Below, one piece after another: positions 52,270 through 62,268 of a DNA stretch of 64,000 nt. The translations under genes were made by a program, and so were the position numbers. Source of the stretch: Oceanihabitans sediminis (GTDB taxonomy: Bacteria > Bacteroidota > Bacteroidia > Flavobacteriales > Flavobacteriaceae); assembly GCF_003337215.1 (NCBI RefSeq), contig NZ_QPIG01000004.1, forward strand, positions 62,001 through 126,000. Reading direction: 5' to 3'. The notes below the pieces were generated by a model, which saw only the letters and a program-made list of their open reading frames with translations, was not told where the DNA came from and did no database searches. Numbering within the stretch: position 1 is the first letter of the stretch; the number at the start of each line of letters is the position of its first letter.

Positions 52270-54138
52270 ATGACAAATTATTACAAAAGCTTAAGCCTCT
52301 TTGCAAAGCGTATTTTATTAGTGGTAATAATATACCAACTTTGCAGGTTATTGTTTTTAATTTTCAACTTCAATACTTTTAATCAACCCTTCTTTAATAC
52401 TTTTTTAGGAGGGTTACGATTTGACTTATCTGCAATTGCTTATATCAATATTCTTTTTGCAATATTACACTGCGTTCCGGGAAAATTCAAATATAGTAAT
52501 GCTTACCAAAAGACACTGAAAGTAGTGTTCTACAGCGTGAACTTACTTTTTATAATCACTAATTTTATTGATTTTGAATATTATAAATTCACGGGAAGAA
52601 GAAGCACTTTCGGGATGATTACCGCCCAAGGAATGGAGCAGGAAATTTCAGGACTTATAGTTTCTTTCTTAATGGAGTTTTGGTATTTATTACTATTAGG
52701 TATTGCACTAGCTATTGCGTTCTACAAGGCTATTCCTAACTTAAAACTACCGGTTACAGAACAAGAATATTCAAAGAAAGATTATACCAAGCAAACCTTA
52801 ATATTTTTAGGTGTAATGGGGTTAACCCTAGTTTTAGGTAGAGGTGGTTTTCAAAAAAAACCCCTTCGTATTATCGACTCTAGTGCTTATGGCGCATTAA
52901 ATCATTCTGCTTTAATTTTAAACACGCCTTTCTGCATCTTAAAAACCCTAAATAAAAAAGAAGTTTTACGTAGTCCAAATTATTTTTCAAAGGAAGAATT
53001 AGATACTATATTCAGCCCAATTACTTCTATACAATCGGAACATGAAAACACTAAAAAGAATGTAGTCCTAATTATTTTAGAAAGTTTTGGAAGAGAAAAC
53101 TTAAACATTGGTGCTACACCGTTTTTAGACTCCTTGATTACAGAATCTTATTATTTTGAAAATGGTTTTGCTAACGGAAAACTATCTATAGACGCAGTAC
53201 CTTCTACGCTATCAAGTATTCCGAGTTTATTAAAACATTCCATTATCACTTCAAATTATGCTGTAAATAAAGTAAATGCACTTCCAAAAATATTAAAAGA
53301 AGAAGGATATCACACGTCATTTTTTCATGGTGCATTTAATGGAAGTCAAAACTTTGACCAATACAGTAAAGTAGCTGGTTTTGATGCCTACTTCGGAAAA
53401 GATGAATATGAAGGTCCAGAAGCTTTTGATGGACGATGGGGTATTTTTGATGAAGAATTCCTGCAATATTTCAATAAAACGCTAAGCACTTTTAAAGAAC
53501 CTTTCTTTAGTACTATTTTTACTATTTCCTCACATAATCCTTATATTATACCAGAAAAATATACAAACAAATTTCCTAAAGGAGATACTAAAATATACGA
53601 AACAGTAGCCTATTCCGATTTTGCCTTAAAACGTTTTTTTGATGCTGCGAAAAAAGAAGATTGGTATAAAAACACCTTTTTTGTTATTACAGCAGACCAT
53701 ACTTCTGCAGGTAGTAAAAATAAAATCTATAACACCAATGTTGGAAAATTTAGGATTCCTATTTTATTCTTAGACCCTTCTAATGAAAATTTAAAAGGAG
53801 TCCACGAGAAAAACTTTCAGCAAATTGATATTCTACCTTCTGTATTAGATTACTTAGGAATTTCAAAAGAAACTATCAGTTTTGGGAAATCTTATACTTC
53901 CGACAAAAACTTCGTAGTTTACTATTTAGATAATATTTATCATGTTATTGAAGGTGATTACTATTTAGCTTTTAACGGAACAAAATCTTTAGCTTTATAT
54001 AATTTCAAAAAAGATCCGTTGCTCCAAGAGAATTTAATCTCTATGGAAACAGAAAAAGCAAATACTTTAGAGAAGTTTATTAAAGCATATATACAATCAT
54101 TTAATGAGCGTATGATAAATAATAATTTAACTTTATAG
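52270..54138 (+). CDS. LTA synthase-like membrane sulfatase family protein
   Basis: 622 residues. About five membrane segments fill the first ~200 residues; the soluble domain starts ~260 with the alkaline-phosphatase/sulfatase fold: VVLIILESFGREN, IDAVPSTLSSIPSLL, ISSHNPYIIPEKY and VITADHTSAG, which carries the metal-binding Asp-His. Such enzymes move phosphoglycerol or phosphoethanolamine groups onto envelope glycans or lipids; LTA itself is not expected in a Gram-negative. It starts the envelope-glycan segment, 34 nt before a GT9 gene. Confidence 0.9.
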   Translation: MTNYYKSLSLFAKRILLVVIIYQLCRLLFLIFNFNTFNQPFFNTFLGGLRFDLSAIAYINILFAILHCVPGKFKYSNAYQKTLKVVFYSVNLLFIITNFIDFEYYKFTGRRSTFGMITAQGMEQEISGLIVSFLMEFWYLLLLGIALAIAFYKAIPNLKLPVTEQEYSKKDYTKQTLIFLGVMGLTLVLGRGGFQKKPLRIIDSSAYGALNHSALILNTPFCILKTLNKKEVLRSPNYFSKEELDTIFSPITSIQSEHENTKKNVVLIILESFGRENLNIGATPFLDSLITESYYFENGFANGKLSIDAVPSTLSSIPSLLKHSIITSNYAVNKVNALPKILKEEGYHTSFFHGAFNGSQNFDQYSKVAGFDAYFGKDEYEGPEAFDGRWGIFDEEFLQYFNKTLSTFKEPFFSTIFTISSHNPYIIPEKYTNKFPKGDTKIYETVAYSDFALKRFFDAAKKEDWYKNTFFVITADHTSAGSKNKIYNTNVGKFRIPILFLDPSNENLKGVHEKNFQQIDILPSVLDYLGISKETISFGKSYTSDKNFVVYYLDNIYHVIEGDYYLAFNGTKSLALYNFKKDPLLQENLISMETEKANTLEKFIKAYIQSFNERMINNNLTL

Positions 54139-54172
54139 CACTTTTAACAACAAAGGCTTTTAATTTATCTGC

Positions 54173-55234
54173 ATGAAAATACTAGTAATTCAACAAAAAA
54201 TGATTGGCGATGTTCTTACAAGCAGCATACTATTTGAGGCTTTAAGAGCAAAATACCCCAATGCACAGTTAGATTATCTAGTTAATTCACATACGGTTCC
54301 GGTTATTGAAAACAACCCAAATATTGATAACTTAGTCCTATTTACAAATGAAGAGGAAAGCAGCAAACTTACCCTCTTAAAATTTGCTAAAAAGATTAAA
54401 AAGCAACAATACGATGTGGTGATTGATGTGTATTCAAAACTATCCAGTAACCTTATCACACTTTTTTCTGCTGCTAAAACTAAAATTTCTTATTACAAAT
54501 CCTATTCCGCTTTTATATACACGCATAATATTAAACGTGCTACGAAAACCGATGAAAATTGTGGCTTAGCCATTGTAAACCGACTTCAGTTATTAAAACC
54601 TTTAGATATAACTATTGCGTCTGCAAAACCTAAAATTTATTTAACTTCGGAAGAATTAGAAACCAGTAAGAAATTTTTAACTACCAACGGAATCAACTTA
54701 AAAAAGCCTCTAATAATGATTAGTGTTTTAGGTAGTGGAGATAACAAAACCTATCCGTTTGCTTATATGGCAAAGGTTATTGATCAAATTGTTGCAACGA
54801 CAGAAGCGCAAATTTTGTTTAATTATATTCCGAAGCAGGAAAAGGAAGCTAAAGCAATTTTCAACCTTTGTAAGACAGAAACACAAGCTCGTATTTACAT
54901 GCATCTTTTTGGTAAAAGTCTGCGTGACTTTCTAAGCCTTACCGCACACTGTCATGCTTTAATAGGAAATGAAGGAGGCGCTGTAAATATGGCTAAAGCA
55001 TTGAACATAAAAACCTTTACCATATTCTCAACTTGGATTGATAAAGATACTTGGAATATTTTTGAAGAAGAAACCATAAATGAATCGGTTCATTTAAAAG
55101 ATTATAAGCCGGAACTATATAGCGGAAAAACCGAAAAAGAAATGAAGCCACAAGCGATGGAACTTTATAAGAAATTTACCCCTGATTTATTTCAGCAGAA
55201 ATTAGATGCTTTTTTAAAATCTTTAAACCTTTAA
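54173..55234 (+). CDS. Glycosyltransferase family 9 (ADP-heptose:LPS heptosyltransferase-like)
   Basis: 353 residues. The N-terminal VIQQKMIGDVLTSSILFEALRAKYP matches the GT9 start (IGDVL), and the C-terminal domain has SVLGSGDNKTYP and NEGGAVNMAKALN, the donor-binding region. It probably adds heptose or a similar sugar to the LPS inner core. It is followed after 1 nt by a GT2 gene of the LPS core type. There is no signal peptide, as expected for a peripheral cytoplasmic enzyme. Confidence 0.92.
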   Translation: MKILVIQQKMIGDVLTSSILFEALRAKYPNAQLDYLVNSHTVPVIENNPNIDNLVLFTNEEESSKLTLLKFAKKIKKQQYDVVIDVYSKLSSNLITLFSAAKTKISYYKSYSAFIYTHNIKRATKTDENCGLAIVNRLQLLKPLDITIASAKPKIYLTSEELETSKKFLTTNGINLKKPLIMISVLGSGDNKTYPFAYMAKVIDQIVATTEAQILFNYIPKQEKEAKAIFNLCKTETQARIYMHLFGKSLRDFLSLTAHCHALIGNEGGAVNMAKALNIKTFTIFSTWIDKDTWNIFEEETINESVHLKDYKPELYSGKTEKEMKPQAMELYKKFTPDLFQQKLDAFLKSLNL

Positions 55235-55235
55235 G

Positions 55236-55988
55236 ATGGAAAAGCTAAGTGCTATTATTATCACCAAAAATGAGATTCATAATATAGAATCTGTGATTCA
55301 ATCTATGCAATTTGCAGATGAAATTATTGTGGTAGATAGTTTTAGTACAGATGGAACTTTTGAGAAAGCAAAAAGCTTAAACGTCACCGTAATCCAACGA
55401 GAGTTTAAATATCATGCAGAACAAAAAAACTGGATTATACCGCAAGCTAAACACGATTGGGTTTTAATTGTTGATGCCGATGAACGTGTCACTCCAAAGT
55501 TAGAAGAAGAAATTATTGAAACTTTAAATTCCAACCCGAAACATATAGCCTATTGGATTGGCAGAAACAACCACTTCATGGGGAAACGCGTACATTATAG
55601 TGGTTGGCGAAATGATAAGGTGATCCGCTTATTTAAACGTGATCTGTGCAGATACGAAGACAAACTAGTTCATGAGGAAATCATCGCGCAAGGTTCTGTC
55701 GGTTTTCTTAAAGAAAAATTCTATCATAATACCTACACTACCATTGATGCCTATTTAGAAAAAATGAATCGTTATGCAACGCAACAAGCGGCAGAATACG
55801 ATAAAAAAACAGGTAAATTAACGCCATACCATTTTGTGCTAAAACCTTTTTGGGGTTTTTTCAAACACTATATTGTTCAAAGTGGTTTTAGAGACGGAGT
55901 TGTAGGTCTAACCATTGGATACATCCAAGGATACACCGTATTTATGCGCTATGTTAAACTATGGTTATTAAGAAGAGGCATTAAATAA
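55236..55988 (+). CDS. GT2 glycosyltransferase, WaaE/KdtX-like (LPS core)
   Basis: 250 residues. GT-A start LSAIIITKNEIHNIESVIQSMQFADEIIVVDSFSTDGT, the metal motif VDADERV, and a GRNNHFMGKRVHYSGWRNDKVIRLFKRDLCRYEDKLVHE block are typical of WaaE-like beta-1,4-glucosyltransferases. The C-terminus is basic and hydrophobic and may associate with the membrane. It is 1 nt after the GT9 gene and ends abutting the converging kinase gene at 55989. Confidence 0.92.
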   Translation: MEKLSAIIITKNEIHNIESVIQSMQFADEIIVVDSFSTDGTFEKAKSLNVTVIQREFKYHAEQKNWIIPQAKHDWVLIVDADERVTPKLEEEIIETLNSNPKHIAYWIGRNNHFMGKRVHYSGWRNDKVIRLFKRDLCRYEDKLVHEEIIAQGSVGFLKEKFYHNTYTTIDAYLEKMNRYATQQAAEYDKKTGKLTPYHFVLKPFWGFFKHYIVQSGFRDGVVGLTIGYIQGYTVFMRYVKLWLLRRGIK

Positions 55989-56759
55989 TTACTTCTTTTT
56001 CCTCCAAAACATAATCTTATTCTTGATACGTCTTTTTCTATGAAAACGCTCTTGAAATGCTTCCGTTTCACCCCACATAAGCTTGAACACTTTTTCATAA
56101 TTATAACCACTTAATTTGGCATATTCATCACTCATCACTTCTACCATAGACTTATGAGTGGTTAAACGTGCAAAGTTTTTAATGCGAGTTTCAAATTCTA
56201 AATCTCCAAACTCCATGCGGTTTAAATCTACCAAATAAAATTTATAATCTCCGCCATTTAATTGAATCAAGGTGTTTCCTGGAGAATGATCTAAAAAGTT
56301 TACCCCTGCTTCATGCAGTTCGAAAGTAAACCTTGTAAACGCTCGAAGTATTGCTCCATAATTCGGAATATCAAAATCGAAAGTCAGTTCTCTATACGTT
56401 AAATCGTAAGCTAAATGGGCACTGATATAATAACTTTTCTTAAATAACAAAGGCGTTTTATACTCGTAAAAAGCAATGGGTTGTGGGGTACCAATACCTA
56501 ATTCTAAAAGACGGTTTGCGTATTCATAAGAACGTTGGGCTTTACTTTTTCTAAAAAAACGATACGCTATTTGGTTAACAATATTAGGAATTTTAAAGGA
56601 TTTCACATTAATGGTCATCCCTTCTAAATCGTATAACTTCAGGGAGTTTCTATCTTGATTCCCGAAGTTTTCGCCTTTGGTATCGTAATTCGTGATTATA
56701 TCATCTAAAAACGATGTGTTCGCTGTAAAGTCTTTATGTATGGTATTATTTCTCTTCAT
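55989..56759 (-). CDS. Kdo/LPS kinase-like protein (InaA family)
   Basis: 256 residues. A protein-kinase-like fold: NFLDHSPGNTL with D157 and N162 as catalytic-loop residues, and VDLNRMEFGD with D178 as the metal-binding Asp. This is the pattern of InaA/KdkA Kdo kinases. It may phosphorylate Kdo in a heptose-poor LPS core, consistent with the neighbouring GT genes. Its ATG lies inside the end of the upstream GT2 gene (14-nt overlap), so translation is coupled. Confidence 0.88.
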   Translation of the reverse strand: MKRNNTIHKDFTANTSFLDDIITNYDTKGENFGNQDRNSLKLYDLEGMTINVKSFKIPNIVNQIAYRFFRKSKAQRSYEYANRLLELGIGTPQPIAFYEYKTPLLFKKSYYISAHLAYDLTYRELTFDFDIPNYGAILRAFTRFTFELHEAGVNFLDHSPGNTLIQLNGGDYKFYLVDLNRMEFGDLEFETRIKNFARLTTHKSMVEVMSDEYAKLSGYNYEKVFKLMWGETEAFQERFHRKRRIKNKIMFWRKKK

Positions 56760-57543
56760 TCAAATATTTGTTTACGCCATTTTCACACCATGTTAATTTC
56801 TCTTTAATTGTGTGTTCTTCAATCTCATTATTCTGTGCTAATTGTTCTTTAGATTTTTCAACATGAAAAATATGATACAGAATTCCGCGATATCGCAATC
56901 TTCTTGAGCTCAAGCCTTTATTATAAAAACGCCAAGCTAGTTCAGAATCTTCTCTACCCCAACCTTCAAAACGTTCGTCATAACCATTTATAGCGAAGAA
57001 ATCTGATTTAAAGTAAGACGTATTACAACCTCTATATTTTCTAGAAACCTCATGCTTTTTTTTATATAACGCACTTAAAAATGGAATATATAAAGCTCGA
57101 GTTCTTTTTTTAATTCCTTTTGAAAAGGCATTAAATTCTACCTGCTGCTTTGTAAACAAACTACTTAAATGCGACTCTTGAATATTTACACGAGAGCCAT
57201 ATAAAAAGGTATTCGGAGAAATAAATTCTAAATGATCTTTCACGAAGTGTTTATGAATAATGCAATCTCCGTCTATCTGAATAATATACTCCCCTGAAGC
57301 CTTTGCAACAGCTTTATTAAGAATCACCGACTTAGTAAAACCAGTATCTTCGTGCCATACATGCTTTAATGGTACGGGAAAATTTTGCTGAAAAGCTTCT
57401 ATGAGTTTTTTAGTTTCTCCTGTAGAACCATCATCGGCAATTATAACTTCATCTGGCAAAACAGATTGATTTAACACACTTTTTAAAACAAGTTCTAATG
57501 CCTCAGGCCAATTGTATGTGGATATGATTAAAGCTGATTTCAA
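56746..57543 (-). CDS. GT2 glycosyltransferase
   Basis: 265 residues starting at TTG 57543; no in-frame ATG is near, and TTG gives the standard KSALIISTYNWPEALELVLKSVLNQ start. Motifs are DEVIIADDGSTGETK, IQIDGDCII (the DxD-type metal site) and a GWGREDSELAWRF acceptor-site block, which is the layout of chondroitin/heparosan-like or galactosyltransferase-type GT2s. It is in an operon with the GT4 gene upstream (21 nt) and the kinase-like gene downstream. Confidence 0.9.
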   Translation of the reverse strand: MKSALIISTYNWPEALELVLKSVLNQSVLPDEVIIADDGSTGETKKLIEAFQQNFPVPLKHVWHEDTGFTKSVILNKAVAKASGEYIIQIDGDCIIHKHFVKDHLEFISPNTFLYGSRVNIQESHLSSLFTKQQVEFNAFSKGIKKRTRALYIPFLSALYKKKHEVSRKYRGCNTSYFKSDFFAINGYDERFEGWGREDSELAWRFYNKGLSSRRLRYRGILYHIFHVEKSKEQLAQNNEIEEHTIKEKLTWCENGVNKYLNEEK

Positions 57544-57564
57544 ATTGATTGTTTAAATAATTAT

Positions 57565-58668
57565 TTATAAAATCACATCGTTATATGCATCTAACATTTT
57601 AACAGCGGTTTTATTAACGTCATAGTTTTCCAACAGTAATTTATAAGATCTTTCTTTAAAATTATTTTGAATTTCTTTGGACTCTAACACTTCAACTATT
57701 CGTTTCCCTAAAAGCTTATAATTTTTAACATCTACTAAAAATCCGTTATATCCATCCTTTATTACCTCTGGAATCCCCCCTGCCTTAGTACTTACAACGG
57801 GCGTTTTCTTGTAAAAAGCTTCATAAATAGTTAGTGGCAACCCTTCTCTTTCACTGCTCATCGCATAGACATCAAAGCTCGGTAAAATAGTAGTTGCATC
57901 TTTAACAAAACCTGCTAATGTAACATAATCTTGGATCCCTAATTTTTCAATTAACAATTTAATACTATCTGTATGTTTCGTATAGTCTCCTATTTGAAAT
58001 AAATGAAAATCATGAAAATTCATTTCTTTAATGATATAATTTATAGCCAGAATTAATGTATTTAAATCCTTAGCTGGAACATGATTAGCTATATTACCAA
58101 CAATATATTTAGCCTTATTCTTAACTAAATTTAATTCTTGAGTGTTTTCAGCCCTTTGAATCCGATTTATATTAATACCTTCATATAGAACTATTAACTT
58201 ATAATAGTTTTTCGCTTTTGTAACCTTTTCTTTCATGGAACGCATAACTGCCTGAGAAACACAAAAAATGGCATCGATATTTTTATAATTGTATTTGTAT
58301 TTACTCAACCAACTCATGCTTCTTCCCATGCCTTTTTTAGAAAATACTGCAGGTTTTTTTAGCTTATATAATAAATCTGAAAGCACATAAACTGTAACCG
58401 AATCGCTTGTATGCAAGTGTATAATATCCGGATTCTCTTTTTCTATAATCGATTTTAACAACTTATAATTAGAGAACTTATTCAGTTTTTTTTCTTTCGT
58501 ATAAACAAAAGGAATGGCACTTTCTTCACATTTTTTATGGATAAGAGAATTTTGTACTCCAAAAACTAAATTATTCACATTACCTTTTTCAAGAGCAGGA
58601 ATAATATCTAGCAATTGCTGTTCATTACCACCCCAACTAGTAGCTCCAGAAATATGTAATACTTTCAT
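57565..58668 (-). CDS. GT4 glycosyltransferase
   Basis: 367 residues of GT-B fold. The start HISGATSWGGNEQQLLDIIPAL is typical of GT4; the donor-binding C-terminal half has VGNIANHVPAKDLNTLI, and VYAMSSEREGLPLTIYEAFYKKTPVVSTKAGGIPEVI with the E(x)7E pattern. It probably transfers a hexose in LPS core or O-antigen synthesis; sugar unknown. It is first in the three-gene minus-strand unit. The 58669-58779 gap has no clear promoter or terminator. Confidence 0.92.
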   Translation of the reverse strand: MKVLHISGATSWGGNEQQLLDIIPALEKGNVNNLVFGVQNSLIHKKCEESAIPFVYTKEKKLNKFSNYKLLKSIIEKENPDIIHLHTSDSVTVYVLSDLLYKLKKPAVFSKKGMGRSMSWLSKYKYNYKNIDAIFCVSQAVMRSMKEKVTKAKNYYKLIVLYEGININRIQRAENTQELNLVKNKAKYIVGNIANHVPAKDLNTLILAINYIIKEMNFHDFHLFQIGDYTKHTDSIKLLIEKLGIQDYVTLAGFVKDATTILPSFDVYAMSSEREGLPLTIYEAFYKKTPVVSTKAGGIPEVIKDGYNGFLVDVKNYKLLGKRIVEVLESKEIQNNFKERSYKLLLENYDVNKTAVKMLDAYNDVIL

Positions 58669-58779
58669 TTAATTTTTTTAGTTAAATAATAAACTTTTCT
58701 TATTTCATTTTTTAGAATACATCATATTAAAAATGCATCTATTAAAGTTTTACGGGTTTTTAAAAATAAGGTTTTAATG

Positions 58780-59655
58780 TTATTTTATCCACTTAAAATA
58801 CTTCAAAAACTTAAACCATTGTCCAAAATTCTTTTTAAACAAAAACCAATTACTCGGTGAAAAATTATTCCTATGAAGCTTTTCAGCAATTTCATTTAAG
58901 TCCTTAGAATTTATAAAATTTAAACGCTTCCATTTGTGAGGCTCTAGATAGAACAAATCAGTTAAATCTTTATAATTCTGAGAATTGGCAGACCTCCACT
59001 TTTCCATAAAATCCGGATTCACCTCATTGCTATGCCCCCAATTTTCAAACTTAAAAGCAAGCTCGCTTTCATCTCTAGATAATGTTTCATGTAGCATCAG
59101 GTGATTGGTATAGATAATTCGCTCCTTTGTGTTTCTACCAACCTTATAATTTGGAAAATTAGTTGCTGTCATACACTTAGTTGGCTCATCGATATATAAA
59201 AAGCCATTATCTACAAACTTGTAGATATTCACCAAAAAAGTAGCAATTTGTATTGGCTGTGATGCTGGGTTAACAAGATAACTATCATACTTTCTTAGGG
59301 TTCTAACAAATGCCTTAAAGTCTACAGGATACTCATCTGCATCTAATTGAATGATCCAGTTACCAACTCCCATTTTATCTGCCAAAAACTTTCTTTCTAA
59401 CACCTCACAATCCATTGCACTTAGCTCAGGATGATAAAATGTATCTTCAACAAATGAGACTTTCTGATCTTTATCTATCTCTTTAACCCAATCAAAAAAG
59501 GAATCTTTAACCTCAAATAAGCTTCCACTCCAGGTTAATCTGTCTTTGTCTATTGCTAAAAATATAGCATCTGCATCCGCATAAACTTTCGGAATAGCGT
59601 TTTTGAGCAACTCATAATCATAAGACATTAAAAAACCGACGTGAATCTTTTTCAT
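58780..59655 (-). CDS. Putative glycosyltransferase (GT2-like)
   Basis: 291 residues. The N-terminus (HVGFLMSYDYELLKNAIPKVYADADAIFLAIDKDRLTWSG) is less standard than other GT2s in the window, but the metal site WIIQLDADEYPVDF is clear, and residues ~190-225 have TNHLMLHETLSRDESELAFKFENWGHSNE, matching the acceptor part of core-type enzymes. The C-terminus is basic and aromatic. It is alone on its strand with a -7 element at 59669. Confidence 0.78.
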   Translation of the reverse strand: MKKIHVGFLMSYDYELLKNAIPKVYADADAIFLAIDKDRLTWSGSLFEVKDSFFDWVKEIDKDQKVSFVEDTFYHPELSAMDCEVLERKFLADKMGVGNWIIQLDADEYPVDFKAFVRTLRKYDSYLVNPASQPIQIATFLVNIYKFVDNGFLYIDEPTKCMTATNFPNYKVGRNTKERIIYTNHLMLHETLSRDESELAFKFENWGHSNEVNPDFMEKWRSANSQNYKDLTDLFYLEPHKWKRLNFINSKDLNEIAEKLHRNNFSPSNWFLFKKNFGQWFKFLKYFKWIK

Positions 59656-59668
59656 GGATTATTTTTTA

Positions 59669-59676
59669 CAAATATA
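59669..59676 (-). promoter_or_regulatory. -7 element of the GT2-like gene
   Basis: The minus strand reads TATATTTG, 13 nt before the ATG at 59655. There is no -33 TTG. Confidence 0.45.
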
Positions 59677-59696
59677 GTTTATGCCTTATAAATAAC

Positions 59697-59704
59697 TACT
59701 TTTG
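59697..59704 (+). promoter_or_regulatory. -7 element of the divergent GT2 gene
   Basis: TACTTTTG lies 20 nt before the ATG at 59725. It is only 20 nt from the divergent -7 box, so the two promoters share their upstream region. Confidence 0.4.
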
Positions 59705-59724
59705 TCACTTAAATTGTCTTAAAA

Positions 59725-60720
59725 ATGCCTGAATTAACTGTTATTATGCCAGTTTATAATGGAGAAAGTTTTTTGCCGGAAGCTATTGATAGCGTTCTAA
59801 ATCAGACTTTTTCTAATTTTAAACTTTTAATTTTAGATGATAATTCTAAAGATAAAACCTCTAAAATTCTAGAAGATTACAAACAAAAAGATTCTAGAGT
59901 TGAAGTTGTTACAAAAGCGAAAAATGTTGGTCCTGCAAATTTAAGGAACGAAGGTATAGCGCTTGCCGAAACGGAATATATTGCTCTACTTGACGCAGAT
60001 GATATTGCGCTTACCACAAGATTTGAAAAACAAATTGCATTTTTAAAAGACAATAGTGAATATGGGGTTTGTGGCACTTGGTTTACTTTTTTTGGAGACA
60101 AAAAAAACAAAAAAGTAAGACACGAGGTAGACCACGATAGTATTAAAATTCAGATGCTGAATAACTGCTGTATAGGAAATCCAACAGTAATGTTTAAAAA
60201 ATCACATCTAGAAGGATTGCACTTTGAAAACGAATATGTTCCAGCTGAAGATTATGGACTTTGGAGTCAGTTAACTTTTAAAACTAAGTTTTATAATATT
60301 CCAGAATCCTTAGTACTCTACAGGTGGCACCCAAATAATATTAGCCAAAAGAAAGTTGAAAATTTACGTAAAGCTGAAGTTGTCATTAAGAAAAAACAAT
60401 TAAACCATATCGGAATCCCTATGAATGACGAGAATATGGAGTTTTACTTGAATGCCGTTAGCATTAAAAAAGGACTTTCTAAAAAGGAAATCAAAAACAC
60501 CATTGAAGCTTCCAAAAAACTAATTCAGCTAAACGCTGAAAAAAACATCTACAAGCAAGATTTATTTATTTCGCATATTGATAAGACAATCATAAGAAGC
60601 ATTAGAAATTGCAAAGAAAACACCCAGGCTTACTATAAATATATTAAGAGTGAATCTGGTTATTATTCTAAAATCTCAACATTAGACGCTATAGTACTCT
60701 ATTTTAAATGTCTATTTTAA
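59725..60720 (+). CDS. GT2 glycosyltransferase
   Basis: 331 residues. ELTVIMPVYNGESFLPEAIDSVLNQTFSNFKLLILDDNSKDKT is a textbook GT2 start; LLDADDIAL is the metal motif; CCIGNPTVMFKKSHL and PAEDYGLWSQL are the acceptor-side block, and VLYRWHPNNIS follows. The C-terminal ~90 residues are helical. It is the only plus-strand gene in this part and its last 9 nt overlap the converging gene at 60712. Confidence 0.92.
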   Translation: MPELTVIMPVYNGESFLPEAIDSVLNQTFSNFKLLILDDNSKDKTSKILEDYKQKDSRVEVVTKAKNVGPANLRNEGIALAETEYIALLDADDIALTTRFEKQIAFLKDNSEYGVCGTWFTFFGDKKNKKVRHEVDHDSIKIQMLNNCCIGNPTVMFKKSHLEGLHFENEYVPAEDYGLWSQLTFKTKFYNIPESLVLYRWHPNNISQKKVENLRKAEVVIKKKQLNHIGIPMNDENMEFYLNAVSIKKGLSKKEIKNTIEASKKLIQLNAEKNIYKQDLFISHIDKTIIRSIRNCKENTQAYYKYIKSESGYYSKISTLDAIVLYFKCLF

Positions 60721-61629
60721 GAATTTATACTTAAAGAGCTTTTTATAGTATTTAAACTTTGTTTTAAAATCTGCCGATTTCAAATAAGTAGCTATAAAAT
60801 CTACCTGAACTTCACTAAGTTTTTCACCTGTATATTTTAGTTTTAAAACTTCTGTTGCAGATGCATCCTCTAACGACTTGAGCACCTTGTTCACATTCTT
60901 AGACTTGGACTCTGGCGCCACATCTGTAACCTCCTTAAGGTTTATATAAGATGAGTAATTTTTAAAGAAATTAGATTGTAAGGAATATACGCCGCCCTCA
61001 TGCACTCGATAAACTGCCGATTCAAAGTCCATAAAAACTCCTTTTCCGTTCTGTAAAACTAGAACATAAAGAGAATTGTCTTTAGAGTGTTTTAGGGATT
61101 TTAATAATTCTAAATTTAAAGCCTCTTTTTTAAATACCGTTGTTAAAGTTAAGGTGCAATATGGCGAAAAAAGGTTATCGTAATCAATAGTAGTATTCGC
61201 TTCTTGATGATTAAAATTATTAGAAGTATAACTTTTTCCGTTAAAAATTTGATAGTTCGTCCATGATATTACATAATCAGGATTAGCCTCTAAAAAATCC
61301 ACTTGCTTTTGAAGCTTTAAGGGATCAGTCCAATAATCATCTCCTTCACATAAAGCAATGTACTTACCTTGTGCTTTTGGAAATAAATAATTAGGCCAAA
61401 TTTTAATGTTTTGGGAATATTGATTTTCAGTTTGAAGAATAGGAACTATCCTACTATCTTTTTTTGCATACTCTTGTATTATTTCAACAGTTCTATCTGT
61501 TGAAGCATCATCATGAATAACAATTTCGAAGGAAAAATTAGTTTGTTGAGCAAGAAAGCCTTCTAAAGTCTTTTCTAAAAACTTTTCATGATTAAAAGTA
61601 GTGCAACAAATACTTAGTAAGGGCTTCAT
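60712..61629 (-). CDS. GT2 glycosyltransferase
   Basis: 305 residues. LLSICCTTFNHEKFLEKTLEGFLAQQTNFSFEIVIHDDASTDRT and CEGDDYWTDPLKLQKQVDFLEANPDYVISWTN are conserved GT2 blocks (GDDYW metal site). The gene is third in a tight minus-strand unit (DegT, PglD-like, this one): its ATG follows the PglD-like reading frame at its 3' side with no gap. It probably adds the modified amino sugar produced by those two enzymes; that link is inferred from order. Confidence 0.9.
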   Translation of the reverse strand: MKPLLSICCTTFNHEKFLEKTLEGFLAQQTNFSFEIVIHDDASTDRTVEIIQEYAKKDSRIVPILQTENQYSQNIKIWPNYLFPKAQGKYIALCEGDDYWTDPLKLQKQVDFLEANPDYVISWTNYQIFNGKSYTSNNFNHQEANTTIDYDNLFSPYCTLTLTTVFKKEALNLELLKSLKHSKDNSLYVLVLQNGKGVFMDFESAVYRVHEGGVYSLQSNFFKNYSSYINLKEVTDVAPESKSKNVNKVLKSLEDASATEVLKLKYTGEKLSEVQVDFIATYLKSADFKTKFKYYKKLFKYKFLK

Positions 61630-62268
61630 TTAATTAACCTCTTTTATTTTCCTTGCCGGATTACCAACAAGCACACATTTTTCTGGATAAGACTTGGTGA
61701 CATTCGATTTTGCCCCAATTATACAATCGTCGCCAATACTTAATTTTAAAGGAATTACTAGGGCATTCATTCCTAGCAAAACCCGTTTTCCTAAACTACA
61801 ATATGAACCAACCATAGCCATAGAAGACATATAACAAGCATCTTCTAAAGTTGCATGATGCGCTACCAAACTATTAAAGTCTATTACACAATCGTTTCCT
61901 AGTTTGCAGTTGGTGCTAATTTTTGCGTTTAAATGAACAAAGCAACCTTGACCTAAAACTGCGGAAGGACTAATAAAAGCTCTTGGATGAATTAAATTAG
62001 GGGTAATTCCTCCAAAACACCTAAGTTTTGAAGCAATTTCGTTTCGCAGTTTGTTGTTTCCCATAGTTACCGCAAAGTTTTTTCCTTTAATTTCTGTGGT
62101 GTATAAGTCTTCTGTACAACCAATAATAGGAAATCCCATTACCGACTCTCCTACTCGATCAGTATTATAATGATATAAGCCTTTTATATTAAAACCGCAA
62201 TCCAAAGCAAGTTCTATTATAACTTCTGTATAATTACCAACTCCTATTAAATACAAGTCTTTTTGCAT
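61630..62268 (-). CDS. Sugar O/N-acyltransferase, PglD/NeuD-like
   Basis: 212 residues. A PglD-type N-terminal Rossmann subdomain (LYLIGVGNYTEVIIELA) precedes a left-handed beta-helix of hexapeptide repeats (ISPSAVLGQGCFVHLNAKIS, NDCVIDFNSLVAHHATLED). H137/H138 are at the catalytic-His position. It would acetylate a nucleotide-linked amino sugar. Its ATG overlaps the DegT stop by one base (TGATG), which fits a two-step transamination and acylation pair. Confidence 0.9.
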   Translation of the reverse strand: MQKDLYLIGVGNYTEVIIELALDCGFNIKGLYHYNTDRVGESVMGFPIIGCTEDLYTTEIKGKNFAVTMGNNKLRNEIASKLRCFGGITPNLIHPRAFISPSAVLGQGCFVHLNAKISTNCKLGNDCVIDFNSLVAHHATLEDACYMSSMAMVGSYCSLGKRVLLGMNALVIPLKLSIGDDCIIGAKSNVTKSYPEKCVLVGNPARKIKEVN